Positions 17,977 through 26,428 of a DNA stretch of 39,267 nucleotides are shown one piece after another (within the stretch, counting starts at the first letter, position 1; each line of letters starts with the position of its first letter). Origin of the DNA: Oscillospiraceae bacterium (GTDB lineage Bacteria; Bacillota; Clostridia; Oscillospirales; Ruminococcaceae); assembly GCA_030533325.1 (NCBI GenBank), contig JAUNJJ010000024.1:1-39267 (forward strand), given 5' to 3'. Below the pieces are notes generated by a model. That model saw only the letters and a program-made list of their open reading frames with translations, did not search any database and had not been told where the DNA came from. A program made the translations under genes and the position numbers.

Positions 17977-19293
17977 TTATTCAGCAGTTTCTTCTTTCTT
18001 TTCAGCAAGTGAGTTATCAACAACTGCACTTTCCTTAATCATATCAACAGCCTTTGTAACCTGAAGATCCATTCTGTAGTCATCCACACTGAATATGTTC
18101 TTAACAACTTCAATGCTTACGTTGTTGTTTTCAGCAATCTTTGCAAGACCTTCTTCAACTTCTGAATCTTCTACTGTGATATTTTCCTTAGCTACGATGC
18201 TTTCAAGAGCAAGTCTTAACTTAACTTCATTAACAGCTCTGTCTCTGTAAGACTCTCTGAGTTCTTCAAGATCCATTCCTGTGTACTGGAAGTAGAGATC
18301 AAGTGACATCTGGTTCTGTGCAAGACGTGATTCAAACTCAGCTACATCTCTGTCGATTCTCTGCTCGTACATGCATGCAGGAATCTCTCCTTCAAGGCTG
18401 TTGATGATTGTTTCAAAAAGATAGTTTTCAAACTGTGCATCTGCTCTCTTTTCAGCGTTTTCTTCAAGGTTCTTCTTAATTGATTCCTTGTATTCATCAA
18501 CTGTTTCAAATTCTGAGATATCCTTTACGAATTCATCATCAAATTCAGGAAGTTCCTGAGTCTTGATTTCCTTAAGGCTAACCTTGAATGTTGTCTTCTG
18601 ACCAGCAAGATCTTCCATCTGGTAATCTTCAGGGAATGTTACTTCGATTTCAAAATCTTCACCTGTCTTGTGACCAACAATCTGATCTTCAAATCCAGGA
18701 ATAAACTGACCGCTTCCAAGTGTAAGCGGATAGTTTTCACCCTTGCCGCCGTCAAATGCAACACCGTCCTTGAATCCTTCGAAGTCGATTGTTACTTCAT
18801 CTTCAAGCTGAGCAGCTCTGTCTTCAACAGTGATGATTCTTGCCTGTCTCTTTCTTGCTGCTTCAATCTGTTCGTCTATAACTTCATCTGTTACAGCATC
18901 AATTACCTTAGGTGCCTTGAGCCCCTTGTATTCAGGAACATTTACTTCAGGCTTTGTTGTGCATACTGCCTTGAGAACAGCACCTTCAGCCTTTGAAGCT
19001 GAAACAACTTCAACCTGTGGTCTGTCAACAAGTTCGAGTTTTGTTTCTTCAATAGCAGCTGTGATTTCATTCGGGAGAAGATCATTAAGTGCTGTATCAA
19101 AGAAAACTTCTTCGCCGTAGTACTTTTCGATTACAGACATAGGAGCCTTGCCTTTTCTGAATCCCTTGATCTGAATCTGGTTCTTTTCTTTTTTATAGGC
19201 ATTTACAACTGCCTTGTTAAAGTCTTCTGCGCTTATTTCAAGTATTAATTCATGTGTATTAACTGACACATTTGCTGATGATTTTAAACTCAT
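17977..19293 (-). CDS. tig: Trigger factor
   Basis: Trigger factor is the ribosome-bound chaperone that meets nascent chains. I place the start at the ATG at 19293 (438 aa): the frame opens 11 codons earlier, but a GGAGG ribosome binding site lies between the two ATGs. The ribosome-docking signature is seen as GFRKGKAPMSVIEKYYGEEVF. The central FKBP-like prolyl isomerase domain contains EDEVTIDFEGFKDGVAF and GSGQFIPGFEDQIVG. A helical substrate-binding C-terminal domain follows and ends in an acidic tail. It is the first gene of tig-clpP-clpX and has an extended -10 promoter. Confidence 0.97.
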   Translation of the reverse strand: MSLKSSANVSVNTHELILEISAEDFNKAVVNAYKKEKNQIQIKGFRKGKAPMSVIEKYYGEEVFFDTALNDLLPNEITAAIEETKLELVDRPQVEVVSASKAEGAVLKAVCTTKPEVNVPEYKGLKAPKVIDAVTDEVIDEQIEAARKRQARIITVEDRAAQLEDEVTIDFEGFKDGVAFDGGKGENYPLTLGSGQFIPGFEDQIVGHKTGEDFEIEVTFPEDYQMEDLAGQKTTFKVSLKEIKTQELPEFDDEFVKDISEFETVDEYKESIKKNLEENAEKRADAQFENYLFETIINSLEGEIPACMYEQRIDRDVAEFESRLAQNQMSLDLYFQYTGMDLEELRESYRDRAVNEVKLRLALESIVAKENITVEDSEVEEGLAKIAENNNVSIEVVKNIFSVDDYRMDLQVTKAVDMIKESAVVDNSLAEKKEETAE

Positions 19294-19333
19294 TTTTAAC
19301 GTCCTCCATTTATTATTAAACAACATCGTTTCT

Positions 19334-19342
19334 ATTATATCA
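19334..19342 (-). promoter_or_regulatory. Predicted extended -10 promoter of tig
   Basis: TATAAT (19339-19334) is directly preceded by TGA (19342-19340), giving the TGnTATAAT extended -10 element. No good -35 box lies 16-18 bp upstream, as is usual for this class. Confidence 0.6.
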
Positions 19343-19367
19343 TATTAAAAATATTATTGCTATATTC

Positions 19368-19384
19368 CGTAGAATTGTTCTACG
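19368..19384. other. Short inverted repeat between phosphoesterase gene and tig
   Basis: CGTAGAA and TTCTACG flank a 3-nt loop. A T run follows only on the plus strand, where no gene precedes it. On the minus strand it could end the thrC transcript weakly or act as a regulator site about 30 bp upstream of the tig -10 box. Confidence 0.4.
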
Positions 19385-19396
19385 TTTTTAACAAAG

Positions 19397-20086
19397 CTAC
19401 ATGACCTTAAACGGCATAAATTTGAGATAATCACCAGAAATCATCGTGTATTCTATGCCGTCGTGCAGGCCGGTTACTGCATTTTTCTGACTGTACCCGT
19501 GTATATGGCCGTAATAGCATTTTTTTATGCTGTATCTGTACAGAACATCAAGTATATCGTAGTTGCAGAATGAGCCGTATACCGGCGGATAATGCATGAA
19601 GACAAGCGGTTCAAGTCCTTTTGACTGTGCATCCTTTATCGAAACTTCAAGACGCTGCACTTCGCGAAACATTACTCTTTCGTCTTCAGTATCCTCTCCG
19701 GTACTGACCCAGCCGCGCGTTCCGCATATTCCGTAGCTGTCGTATCTGTAGCAGTTGTTGAACAGGATATCTATCGTCCGGAAATTATTCTCCTCAAAGT
19801 AACGCTCCATTTTGGCCATGGTAGACCACCAGTAATCGTGATTTCCCTTGAGTATTATTTTCCTGCCCGGGAGGCTGTCAACAAACTCAAAATCCCTGTA
19901 AGCATTCTGAAGCTTCATAGCCCAGGAAGTATCACCTGCAAGAACAACAGTATCTTCATCGTTAATGGTATTTCTCCAGTTTGCTTCAAGTTTTTCAGTA
20001 TAGCCTTCCCAGCCGCTGAAAATATCCATAGGCTTAAACTGATCTCCGAAAGACAGATGAAGGTCTCCGATTGCAAAAAGTGCCAC
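19397..20086 (-). CDS. Calcineurin-like metallophosphoesterase
   Basis: A 229-residue cytosolic phosphoesterase with all five metal-binding blocks: GDLHLS (Asp8, His10), GDTSWA (Asp52), GNHDYWW (Asn82, His83), MHYPP (His165) and GHIHG (His194, His196). The Trp-rich GNHDYWWSTM segment is typical of a widespread uncharacterised clostridial subgroup. The substrate is unknown; nucleotides or phosphodiesters are usual for the superfamily. The start is a GTG at 20086 with GGAG 11 bp upstream. It lies 21 bp after thrC and is probably cotranscribed with it, though no metabolic link is apparent. Confidence 0.9.
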   Translation of the reverse strand: MALFAIGDLHLSFGDQFKPMDIFSGWEGYTEKLEANWRNTINDEDTVVLAGDTSWAMKLQNAYRDFEFVDSLPGRKIILKGNHDYWWSTMAKMERYFEENNFRTIDILFNNCYRYDSYGICGTRGWVSTGEDTEDERVMFREVQRLEVSIKDAQSKGLEPLVFMHYPPVYGSFCNYDILDVLYRYSIKKCYYGHIHGYSQKNAVTGLHDGIEYTMISGDYLKFMPFKVM

Positions 20087-20107
20087 TTAGATATTTCTCC
20101 GTTTTAA

Positions 20108-21604
20108 TTACTTTATATTAAGTGACTTCATTACGAAATCAGACATTTCTTCCTTGTCGATTGAACCAGTGAATCTTACCGGCTTGTTCTTAAGATCAGC
20201 AAGTGATTCCGGAACAGCAATATCTGAAAGTTCTGCAATTCTGTCAACAAGTGCATATTCATCATCGGAACTGAAATCAGGGCTGATTGCTTCAAGAACG
20301 CTTGAACTGAACTTGTACGGGCTTGCAGTTGATGCAATAATTGTTCTTGCTGTATCTCCGGTAGCCCTGCGGTAATCTTCATAAACCTTTACAGCAACTG
20401 CTGTATGAGTATCACATACATATGAATACTTGTCATAAATGTTTTTGATAGTAGCCTTTGTTTCGCTGTCATCGCAGAAGCCGGCATAGAATTCTTCAGA
20501 AAGCTTTGCCTTGATATCATCTGTAACTTCGTATCTGCCTTCATTTGAAAGTGCTGTGAACCATTCTCTGATCTGAGCGTCGTTTTCCCCGCTGAGCATG
20601 TAGAGAAGTCTTTCAAGGTTACTTGAAATGAGGATATCCATTGAAGGTGAACATGTAGCGTAGAACTTTCTGTTTCTGTCATAAACACCTGTGTTTATGA
20701 AGTCTGTAAGAACATTGTTTATATTTGAAGCACAGATAAGTTTTCCAAGAGGGAGCCCCATCTTCTTTGCATAATATGCAGCGAGTATATTTCCGAAATT
20801 ACCTGTCGGAACAACTACATTGAGCTTTTCTCCGGGTTCAATCTCACCGTCTGCAGCAAGCGAAGCATATGCAGAAATGTAGTAAACTACCTGAGGAACA
20901 AGACGACCCCAGTTGATTGAGTTTGCACTTGAGAACATAAGCTTGTTTTCTTCAAGAGCCTTCTTTACCTCATCATCTGTAAAAATCTTCTTGACACCGC
21001 TCTGACAGTCATCAAAATTACCCTTGATTGCACAAACACCTACGTTTGAACCTTCCTGTGTTGTCATCTGACGTTTCTGCATTGAGCTTACACCGTTTTC
21101 AGGGTAGAACACCATAATCTGTGTGCCTTCAACATCTTTAAATCCTTCAAGAGCAGCCTTGCCTGTGTCGCCTGAAGTAGCAACGAGTATAACTATTTTC
21201 TTGTCTATTTTGAGTTTCTTTGCTGAAGTAGTAAGGAAGTACGGAAGAATCTGAAGTGCCATATCCTTAAATGCACATGTAGGACCATGCCAGAGTTCAA
21301 GCATATATGTGCCGTCAAAAAGATGAGCTATCTCAGCAATGTTTTCTGTTTCAAAATTCTTAGTGTTATATGCATTATCAGTACAATACTGGATTTCAGC
21401 ATCAGTAAAATCAGTGAGGAATTTTTTGAAAATATAAGCAGCTCTTTCTGAATAGCTGAGTCCGGAAATATGCTTTACCTCATCAAGTGTAAGGGAAGGA
21501 ATTGACTCCGGAACAAAAAGACCGCCGTCTTCAGAAATCCCCTGTGAAATTGCCTGAGCACTGTCAACCTTTAAGTTACTGTTTCTTGTACTTTTATAAA
21601 ACAT
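20108..21604 (-). CDS. thrC: Threonine synthase
   Basis: ThrC turns O-phospho-homoserine into threonine with PLP, the last step of threonine synthesis. I place the start at the ATG at 21604 (498 aa): the frame is open 12 codons earlier, but GGAG lies 8 bp before this ATG and MFYKSTRN is the usual beginning. The PLP lysine is in GPTCAFKDMALQ. LVATSGDTGKAALEGF and VVVPTGNFGNILAAYYAK bind the cofactor phosphate. The length fits the long, E. coli/yeast-like class. hom and thrB are not in the window. A weak promoter lies upstream. Confidence 0.96.
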   Translation of the reverse strand: MFYKSTRNSNLKVDSAQAISQGISEDGGLFVPESIPSLTLDEVKHISGLSYSERAAYIFKKFLTDFTDAEIQYCTDNAYNTKNFETENIAEIAHLFDGTYMLELWHGPTCAFKDMALQILPYFLTTSAKKLKIDKKIVILVATSGDTGKAALEGFKDVEGTQIMVFYPENGVSSMQKRQMTTQEGSNVGVCAIKGNFDDCQSGVKKIFTDDEVKKALEENKLMFSSANSINWGRLVPQVVYYISAYASLAADGEIEPGEKLNVVVPTGNFGNILAAYYAKKMGLPLGKLICASNINNVLTDFINTGVYDRNRKFYATCSPSMDILISSNLERLLYMLSGENDAQIREWFTALSNEGRYEVTDDIKAKLSEEFYAGFCDDSETKATIKNIYDKYSYVCDTHTAVAVKVYEDYRRATGDTARTIIASTASPYKFSSSVLEAISPDFSSDDEYALVDRIAELSDIAVPESLADLKNKPVRFTGSIDKEEMSDFVMKSLNIK

Positions 21605-21630
21605 AAATACGCTCCGTTTCTCCGCAGATA

Positions 21631-21659
21631 TTATTAGCATGACTTTTACTCTGCAGCAA
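21631..21659 (-). promoter_or_regulatory. Possible thrC promoter
   Basis: TTGCTG (21659-21654), a 17-bp spacer and TAATAA (21636-21631) on the minus strand. The match is modest, and readthrough from yraN is also possible. Confidence 0.4.
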
Positions 21660-21673
21660 TAAAAATCACCGTA

Positions 21674-22060
21674 TTATTTGAATGAAAGCATGATACCGCA
21701 GTCAGTCATGTCAAAGGCACCGCAGTAGTACCGTATAGCTGACGGAATATCATCTTTCAGAATAACCTCTGCCACATCGAACCTCGGCTGCTTTGTAAGC
21801 GGATTTTTGTAGCTGAACCAGGCGGCTGTTTTGATTATCCTTCTTTTCTTGGTATAATCAACTGCATCTATCCCGGATACAAGGCAGTCTTCCTTTCGTG
21901 ATTTTACCTCGATAAATGCTATCGTATCACTGTTTTCAGCGATTATATCAATCTCTCCCTTAGGGCAGCTGAAATTTCTTGTTACTATGCTGTAGCCATG
22001 TTTTTCAACATACCTGCAAACAGCATCTTCTCCCCTGTTACCCAGATCTCTTTTTGTCAT
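21674..22060 (-). CDS. YraN/UPF0102 family endonuclease-like protein
   Basis: A 128-residue protein of the YraN (UPF0102) family, with a restriction-endonuclease-like fold. The signature is clear: GNRGEDAVCRYVEKHGY at the start, then GEIDIIAE and FIEVKSR, which supply the Asp and Glu-x-Lys catalytic residues. The cellular role is not settled; Holliday-junction or DNA-repair links have been proposed for the family. The start overlaps the end of rnhB by 23 bp, which suggests coupled translation. The rnhB-yraN pair is a common neighbourhood. Confidence 0.93.
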   Translation of the reverse strand: MTKRDLGNRGEDAVCRYVEKHGYSIVTRNFSCPKGEIDIIAENSDTIAFIEVKSRKEDCLVSGIDAVDYTKKRRIIKTAAWFSYKNPLTKQPRFDVAEVILKDDIPSAIRYYCGAFDMTDCGIMLSFK

Positions 22061-22679
22061 AGTATTTTTTCAGAAAACTCATTCTGTGAATTTCAGAAGG
22101 ACCGTGTTCGTCTATCATCTGATAATGAAGTTTTGTACCGTATCCCTTATGCTTCTCAAAAGCATATCCCGGATACTTTTCAGCCATCTCCGCCATATAT
22201 CTGTCTCTTGCGACCTTGGCAAGAACTGAGGCAGCTGCTATGCTGGCTGAGAGAGCATCGCCCTTTATAACAGAGCGTACTTCGGTGTCTTCTATATCAG
22301 GACACTTGTTTCCGTCCGCCATAACAAGTGCCGGTCTTACTCCCAGTCCTTCAACGGCTCTCTTCATCGCAAGCATGGCTGCATTAAGGATGTTGATTTT
22401 TTCAATCTCATCAACACTGGCGGTGGCAATACACCACGCTTCTGATTTTTCCTTTATCTCATCAAAAAGCATGTCACGCTTTTTTTCTGTAAGTTTTTTG
22501 CTGTCGTTAAGTCCGTCTATTACAGCACCTTTTTTCAGAATCACTGCTGCGGCAAAAACATCACCTGCAAGCGGACCTCTTCCGGCTTCATCAGTTCCGC
22601 AGATTAAGCCTCCGGGAAATTCATTTCCCACAGCCTCATCAAACTCGTAAAGCCCGGATAAATCTTTTTTTTCAGCCAT
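22038..22679 (-). CDS. rnhB: Ribonuclease HII
   Basis: RNase HII nicks the RNA strand of RNA-DNA hybrids and removes misincorporated ribonucleotides. I use the ATG at 22679 (213 aa), preceded by GGAGGAACAGT; the frame is open further upstream but lacks a ribosome binding site. The acidic catalytic residues are Asp30 and Glu31 (CGTDEAGRGPLAG), Asp122 (MADGNK) and Asp141 (KGDAL). SIAAASVLAKVARD is the diagnostic helix. The first codons overlap the end of rbgA by 8 bp, so translation is likely coupled. Confidence 0.97.
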   Translation of the reverse strand: MAEKKDLSGLYEFDEAVGNEFPGGLICGTDEAGRGPLAGDVFAAAVILKKGAVIDGLNDSKKLTEKKRDMLFDEIKEKSEAWCIATASVDEIEKINILNAAMLAMKRAVEGLGVRPALVMADGNKCPDIEDTEVRSVIKGDALSASIAAASVLAKVARDRYMAEMAEKYPGYAFEKHKGYGTKLHYQMIDEHGPSEIHRMSFLKKYYDKKRSG

Positions 22680-23550
22680 ACTGTTCCTCCGGTTTTTCAA
22701 GAGATATGCAGCCCGTCTTTCCGGCACGGAATTCGTCAAGGAGCATAATAGCTGCTCTCTCTGTATTTACCTCACCGCCGGAGATAAGCATGCCTCTCTT
22801 TCTTCCGAGAAGTTCAAGAAGCTCCTTCCCGTCAAGGCCTTCGGAATCCATCTTGTAGCGTTCCTTCAGGCAGGCCGGATAGTTTTCTGCAAGATATTCG
22901 AGAAGAAGCATCGCAAGGGTTTCGATATCAAGTATATCATCCCTGATAGCACCTGTAAATGCAAGCTTTCTCGCAACCATCTGGTCATCAAACTTAGGCC
23001 AGAGTACACCCGGCATATCAAGCATCTCTATCCTGTCACCAAGCTTTACCCACTGCTTGGTTCTCGTTACCCCCGGACGGTCTTCAACCTTTGCCTTTTT
23101 GCTTCCTGACATACGGTTGATAAATGAAGACTTGCCAACGTTAGGAATACCTACTATCATTACTCTTATCGGTGCACCAGCCATTCCCTTTGCCTTTCTG
23201 GTTTCGATAAGATTTTTAAGAAGCTGGTTTTCAAGAGCAGATGAAAATGCCTTCAGACCTTTTCCTGTTTTACAGTCCATTGAAACTGCAACTATTCCTT
23301 TTTTTCTGAAGTATGAAATCCACCTGTCTGTTATATTGTTATCAGCCATATCACGCTTGTTGAGAACAAGCAGTCTCGGCTTTCCTGCAGTCATTCTGCC
23401 CATCTCAGGGTTCTGACTGCTGAGCGGAATCCTGGCATCGATTATCTCGACAACGGCATCAACAAGTGAAAGATTTTCCTTTATGCTTCTTCTTGTTTTT
23501 GCCATATGACCGGGAAACCACTGAATTGATTTTATTTCAGTTTCAGCCAT
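22672..23550 (-). CDS. rbgA: Ribosome biogenesis GTPase RbgA (YlqF)
   Basis: RbgA is a circularly permuted GTPase needed for a late step of 50S assembly. The motif order proves the permutation: G4 NKRD (64-67) precedes G1 GIPNVGKS (134-141), G2 PGVT (159-162) and G3 DMPG (178-181). The N-terminus (IQWFPGHMAKTRR) and the C-terminal RNA-binding helices fit the YlqF family, and 292 residues is normal. AGGAAG precedes the ATG at 23550. It lies between the signal peptidases and rnhB, as in Bacillus and many Clostridia. Confidence 0.97.
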   Translation of the reverse strand: MAETEIKSIQWFPGHMAKTRRSIKENLSLVDAVVEIIDARIPLSSQNPEMGRMTAGKPRLLVLNKRDMADNNITDRWISYFRKKGIVAVSMDCKTGKGLKAFSSALENQLLKNLIETRKAKGMAGAPIRVMIVGIPNVGKSSFINRMSGSKKAKVEDRPGVTRTKQWVKLGDRIEMLDMPGVLWPKFDDQMVARKLAFTGAIRDDILDIETLAMLLLEYLAENYPACLKERYKMDSEGLDGKELLELLGRKRGMLISGGEVNTERAAIMLLDEFRAGKTGCISLEKPEEQYG

Positions 23551-23586
23551 ATTTTTACTTCCTGTTTCTGAAAATTTATTGTTTAC

Positions 23587-24288
23587 TTAGAAAAAGATTT
23601 TAAAATCCTTAAACGGCGCATAACGTAAAAATACCCTGCCAAGAATATCTTCTTCATCTACGAATCCAACGATAACTCCACGGCTGTCTTCAGAAATTCC
23701 GCGGTTATCTCCCATGAGAAATACCTTTCCTTCCGGAACTGTACACGGATACTGAAGTTCTGTATTGTAGAGTCTTGGTTCAGTAGGAGAGTTTACAAAG
23801 TGGCTTGCTGTAAGAACTTCACCTTCTGAATAAATCTGTTCATCAAGCTTCTGTCCGTCAACATAAACGTTTCCGTCCCTGATATCCACAACCTGACCGC
23901 CGACAGCAACTATTCTCTTTACGATAAGTCCAAGTCTGTCGTTATCTGCAATAACTATATCGTCATTATCAGGGGTGTATATCCTGCTGTACAAAAGTTT
24001 CTCTTTATCATTAAGAGTAGGCACCATTGAATCACCGTCAACTATCGCCTGTTCAAATACAAATGCTTTCAGAAGATAAAAAACAAGCATAAATATACAA
24101 AGAGTTTCTCCGATATCGAAAACGTCATTGAAAAAATTCTTTACTGTATATTTTTCTTTCTCTTCTTCTTCAGCAGCCGGTTCTGTATCTTCGGAAGTCT
24201 CTGTTACTTCATTTTCTGCTGTATTTTCAGAAGTTTCTGCTGCTTCTGTTTCTTCAGCAATTTCAGTTTTCTCTGTTTCGTTACTCAT
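23587..24288 (-). CDS. lepB: Signal peptidase I (copy with acidic N-terminus)
   Basis: A type I signal peptidase cuts signal peptides from Sec and Tat substrates on the outer face of the membrane. The 233 residues begin with a 48-residue Glu/Thr/Ala-rich, probably disordered cytosolic arm. One transmembrane helix follows (about 58-78). The catalytic pair is Ser87 (GDSMVPTL) and Lys124 (VKRIVAVGG), and the C-terminus has GDNRGISEDSRG. It starts 24 bp after the preceding signal peptidase gene. The long acidic arm separates it from that copy. Confidence 0.95.
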   Translation of the reverse strand: MSNETEKTEIAEETEAAETSENTAENEVTETSEDTEPAAEEEEKEKYTVKNFFNDVFDIGETLCIFMLVFYLLKAFVFEQAIVDGDSMVPTLNDKEKLLYSRIYTPDNDDIVIADNDRLGLIVKRIVAVGGQVVDIRDGNVYVDGQKLDEQIYSEGEVLTASHFVNSPTEPRLYNTELQYPCTVPEGKVFLMGDNRGISEDSRGVIVGFVDEEDILGRVFLRYAPFKDFKIFF

Positions 24289-24312
24289 AACTTCACCTGC
24301 TTTTTTCTATAT

Positions 24313-24915
24313 TTATTTTACTGTACCAAACCTTGAAAAAGGTGAGATTCTGAAGACCACCTTACCGACAATTTCATTTTCAGGAACAAATCCAAGTTCT
24401 GCATGCTTACTGTCCTTGGAACGGTTTCTGTTATCGCCAAGCACAAACACGTGACCTTCCGGAACAGTTACAGGATAGGAATCAAAAGCGCCCATATCTG
24501 CTGTTGTAAGAGTATTTACAAAATGACCTGCACAGAGTTCAGGTTCGCTTCCGTCCTCATTCGGTACATAAAGCTGCTCGTCAAGCGGATTTCCGTCAAC
24601 GTAAACTATACCTTCTTCAAAATCAATATTTACAGATTGTCCTTCAAGTGCAACAACTCTCTTTACTATCAGCTTGTCGAGTCTGCTGCTGTCGACTATA
24701 ATTATATCATTCTGCTCCGGCGTATAGAAAAGAGGTGAAATGACCACCCTGTCATCTTCCTTAAGCGTTGGTTCCATGGAAGGACCTGATACATCTGACA
24801 GTCTGAACAGATATGTAAATATAAGAAGAACTATAAATACTGAAAAAATTACTGATTCTATTATATCGGTAACATCATCAAGCAGTGATGATGCTGATGT
24901 ATTCTCTTCTTTCAT
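24313..24915 (-). CDS. lepB: Signal peptidase I (short copy)
   Basis: A second type I signal peptidase of 200 residues with one helix (about 20-38), catalytic Ser46 (GPSMEPTL) and Lys85 (VKRVVAL), and the GDNRNRSKDSK box. Its sequence differs considerably from the neighbouring copy, so the duplication is not recent. I choose the ATG at 24915: the alternative ATG at 24930 has no ribosome binding site, while GGAGA within that longer frame has good spacing to 24915. It is the first gene after the rplS terminator and may start from its own weak promoter. Confidence 0.93.
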   Translation of the reverse strand: MKEENTSASSLLDDVTDIIESVIFSVFIVLLIFTYLFRLSDVSGPSMEPTLKEDDRVVISPLFYTPEQNDIIIVDSSRLDKLIVKRVVALEGQSVNIDFEEGIVYVDGNPLDEQLYVPNEDGSEPELCAGHFVNTLTTADMGAFDSYPVTVPEGHVFVLGDNRNRSKDSKHAELGFVPENEIVGKVVFRISPFSRFGTVK

Positions 24916-24935
24916 AATTGCTGTCTCCATGAATG

Positions 24936-24964
24936 AGTATATTTACCCGAAATATTAATAGCAA
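24936..24964 (-). promoter_or_regulatory. Possible internal promoter before signal peptidases
   Basis: TTGCTA (24964-24959), a 17-bp spacer and TATACT (24941-24936) on the minus strand. The start of transcription would fall about 12-15 nt before the ATG at 24915. It lies right behind the rplS terminator. Confidence 0.4.
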
Positions 24965-24988
24965 AAAAGGGACTGAAGCGTCCCTTTT
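24963..24988 (-). terminator. Rho-independent terminator or attenuator after rplS
   Basis: AAAAGGGAC (24965-24973) pairs with GTCCCTTTT (24980-24988) with a 6-nt loop. On the minus strand a T run follows. It would uncouple rplS from the downstream signal peptidase genes, with readthrough setting their level. Confidence 0.85.
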
Positions 24989-25019
24989 AACTATCAACAG
25001 ATAAACGGAGCCTTTAGAA

Positions 25020-25364
25020 TTATCTAACTGCTTCCTTAACCTTAGCTGCCTTACCAACTCTGTCGCGGAGGTAGTAGAGCTTAGCTCTGCGTACTTTACC
25101 TTTTCTGACAATTTCAACCTTGTCAACAACAGGTGCGTGAAGCGGGAATACTCTTTCGATTCCGCAGCCATGTGCTACACGTCTTACTGTGAATGTTTCA
25201 CTGATACCGCCGTTCTTCTTGGCAATAACTGTGCCTTCGAAAATCTGGATACGGTACTTGTCGCCTTCTTTGATTCTTACATGAACTTTAACAGTATCAC
25301 CAACTGAAAATTCTGGTGCTTCTGCCTTTAAACTGTCCTTGCTGATTAATTCGAGTGCGTTCAT
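25020..25364 (-). CDS. rplS: 50S ribosomal protein L19
   Basis: L19 lies at the interface of the two ribosomal subunits. The 114 residues carry the family core [29 protein letters not shown] and the basic tail [27 protein letters not shown] precedes the ATG. A structured leader and a strong promoter lie upstream, and a terminator lies immediately downstream. In many Firmicutes rplS follows rimM-trmD; here it instead follows an AraC-type regulator, so it has been separated from that operon. Confidence 0.98.
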   Translation of the reverse strand: MNALELISKDSLKAEAPEFSVGDTVKVHVRIKEGDKYRIQIFEGTVIAKKNGGISETFTVRRVAHGCGIERVFPLHAPVVDKVEIVRKGKVRRAKLYYLRDRVGKAAKVKEAVR

Positions 25365-25493
25365 TTTAAAAATTCCTCCTAAAATTTCTGAATATTCTTA
25401 CGCAGCAGGCATTTCTTCTGCGCAGCGGACTATTCGTTTTAATGTCATTAAATGGCATTAACTCTCGTCATTTTACTGACGGACTTTAAATGC
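25365..25493 (-). ncRNA. Candidate structured rplS leader RNA
   Basis: The stretch between the predicted start of transcription and rplS is about 128 nt. It can form a hairpin CGTCA/TGACG (25466-25481), an imperfect AATG-CAT/ATG-CATT hairpin (25441-25459) and a CGCAG/CTGCG hairpin (25401-25422). Leaders of this length before rplS are known to be autoregulatory in other Firmicutes. I cannot confirm that this one matches a known L19 leader family. Confidence 0.45.
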
Positions 25494-25499
25494 TTTATA

Positions 25500-25528
25500 A
25501 TCATAACATATTCTGAAAATTAATTCAA
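25500..25528 (-). promoter_or_regulatory. Predicted rplS promoter
   Basis: TTGAAT (25528-25523), a 17-bp spacer, then TATGAT (25505-25500) on the minus strand, about 20 bp past the stop codon of the AraC-type gene. Confidence 0.75.
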
Positions 25529-25546
25529 GTGTTTTATAAGAAAATT

Positions 25547-26323
25547 TCACTTTTTTCTGAATTCGCTCGGACTTATTCCCATTGTTTGTTTAAACTGTCT
25601 TACAAAATGAGCATAATGGTTATATCCGCACTTCTGTGCTACTTCAACAGCGGAAAAATTTGTTGACTTAAGCAGCATACATGCATATTCCGTTCTGCTG
25701 CGTATAATGTCCTGAAAAAGTGTAACTCCAAAATATTTTTTATAGAGGTGCTGAAAATTCGATACGCTCATCCTGACCTCATGGGCACTTGATTCTGCCG
25801 TTCTGTGTTCATAGGGACGACTGTAGATTTTATTTCTGACGGTTGAAAGCATTTCATAGTAGCTGTCGTTTCTGTTTTCCGCTTTTTTCGCAGCATATTC
25901 CCCGACCTTGCTGAAAATCAGAAACATATAATGACAGATACTCTGATGACGGTTCATGTTGTCTGAATAATTCTCCGAAGCCATCATCTTTATGCAGAAG
26001 CTGATAAAATTCATATCTTCCACTAAAACAGGAGTTTCATAATCAAGTCCAAGATTAAAAAATTCCTTTTCCTCATCCCCCTCAAATTCAAAATGAACCC
26101 AGTCATTTGCAAAAACACTCTGATAAACACATCTGTACCGCTGTGGTCTTCCTTTTTTATACATAAAAAAAGAATTCTCAGGAATCTTTATATCCTTTCC
26201 GTCTATATTAAAAACCGCATCTGTTTTCAGCAGAATCAGAAGATTGTCCCCGCTGCCTTCAGGGCGGTCTATGTAAAAATCACTGTCATGGCAGTGGTTG
26301 TAGCCTACGTTTATAATTTTCAT
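25547..26323 (-). CDS. AraC-family transcriptional regulator
   Basis: A 258-residue regulator with an N-terminal cupin sensor (VFNIDGKDIKIPENSFFMYKKG, then FANDWVHFEF) and a C-terminal double HTH domain. The second HTH is SAVEVAQKCGYNHYAHFVRQFKQTMGISPSEFRKK, a near-textbook AraC signature. I use the ATG at 26323; a GTG three codons upstream is possible, but AAAGAG is too close to it. The N-terminal MKIINVGYNHCH pattern recurs in clostridial sugar regulators. It lies next to the fructoside locus but is separated from it by a terminator, so control of that locus is only a guess. No terminator is seen between it and rplS. Confidence 0.9.
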   Translation of the reverse strand: MKIINVGYNHCHDSDFYIDRPEGSGDNLLILLKTDAVFNIDGKDIKIPENSFFMYKKGRPQRYRCVYQSVFANDWVHFEFEGDEEKEFFNLGLDYETPVLVEDMNFISFCIKMMASENYSDNMNRHQSICHYMFLIFSKVGEYAAKKAENRNDSYYEMLSTVRNKIYSRPYEHRTAESSAHEVRMSVSNFQHLYKKYFGVTLFQDIIRSRTEYACMLLKSTNFSAVEVAQKCGYNHYAHFVRQFKQTMGISPSEFRKK

Positions 26324-26399
26324 GGGATTCACACTCTTTCGTTATGACTCTGTTTCCGGAGACAGACTTCAGCCCTGTAAGCACTTTGACTTCTAACTC

Positions 26400-26428
26400 A
26401 GTATAACATAAAACGAGCAGTTAAGCAA
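26400..26428 (-). promoter_or_regulatory. Predicted promoter of AraC-type gene
   Basis: TTGCTT (26428-26423), a 17-bp spacer and TATACT (26405-26400) on the minus strand. The -35 box lies inside the palindrome at 26417-26447. Confidence 0.6.
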
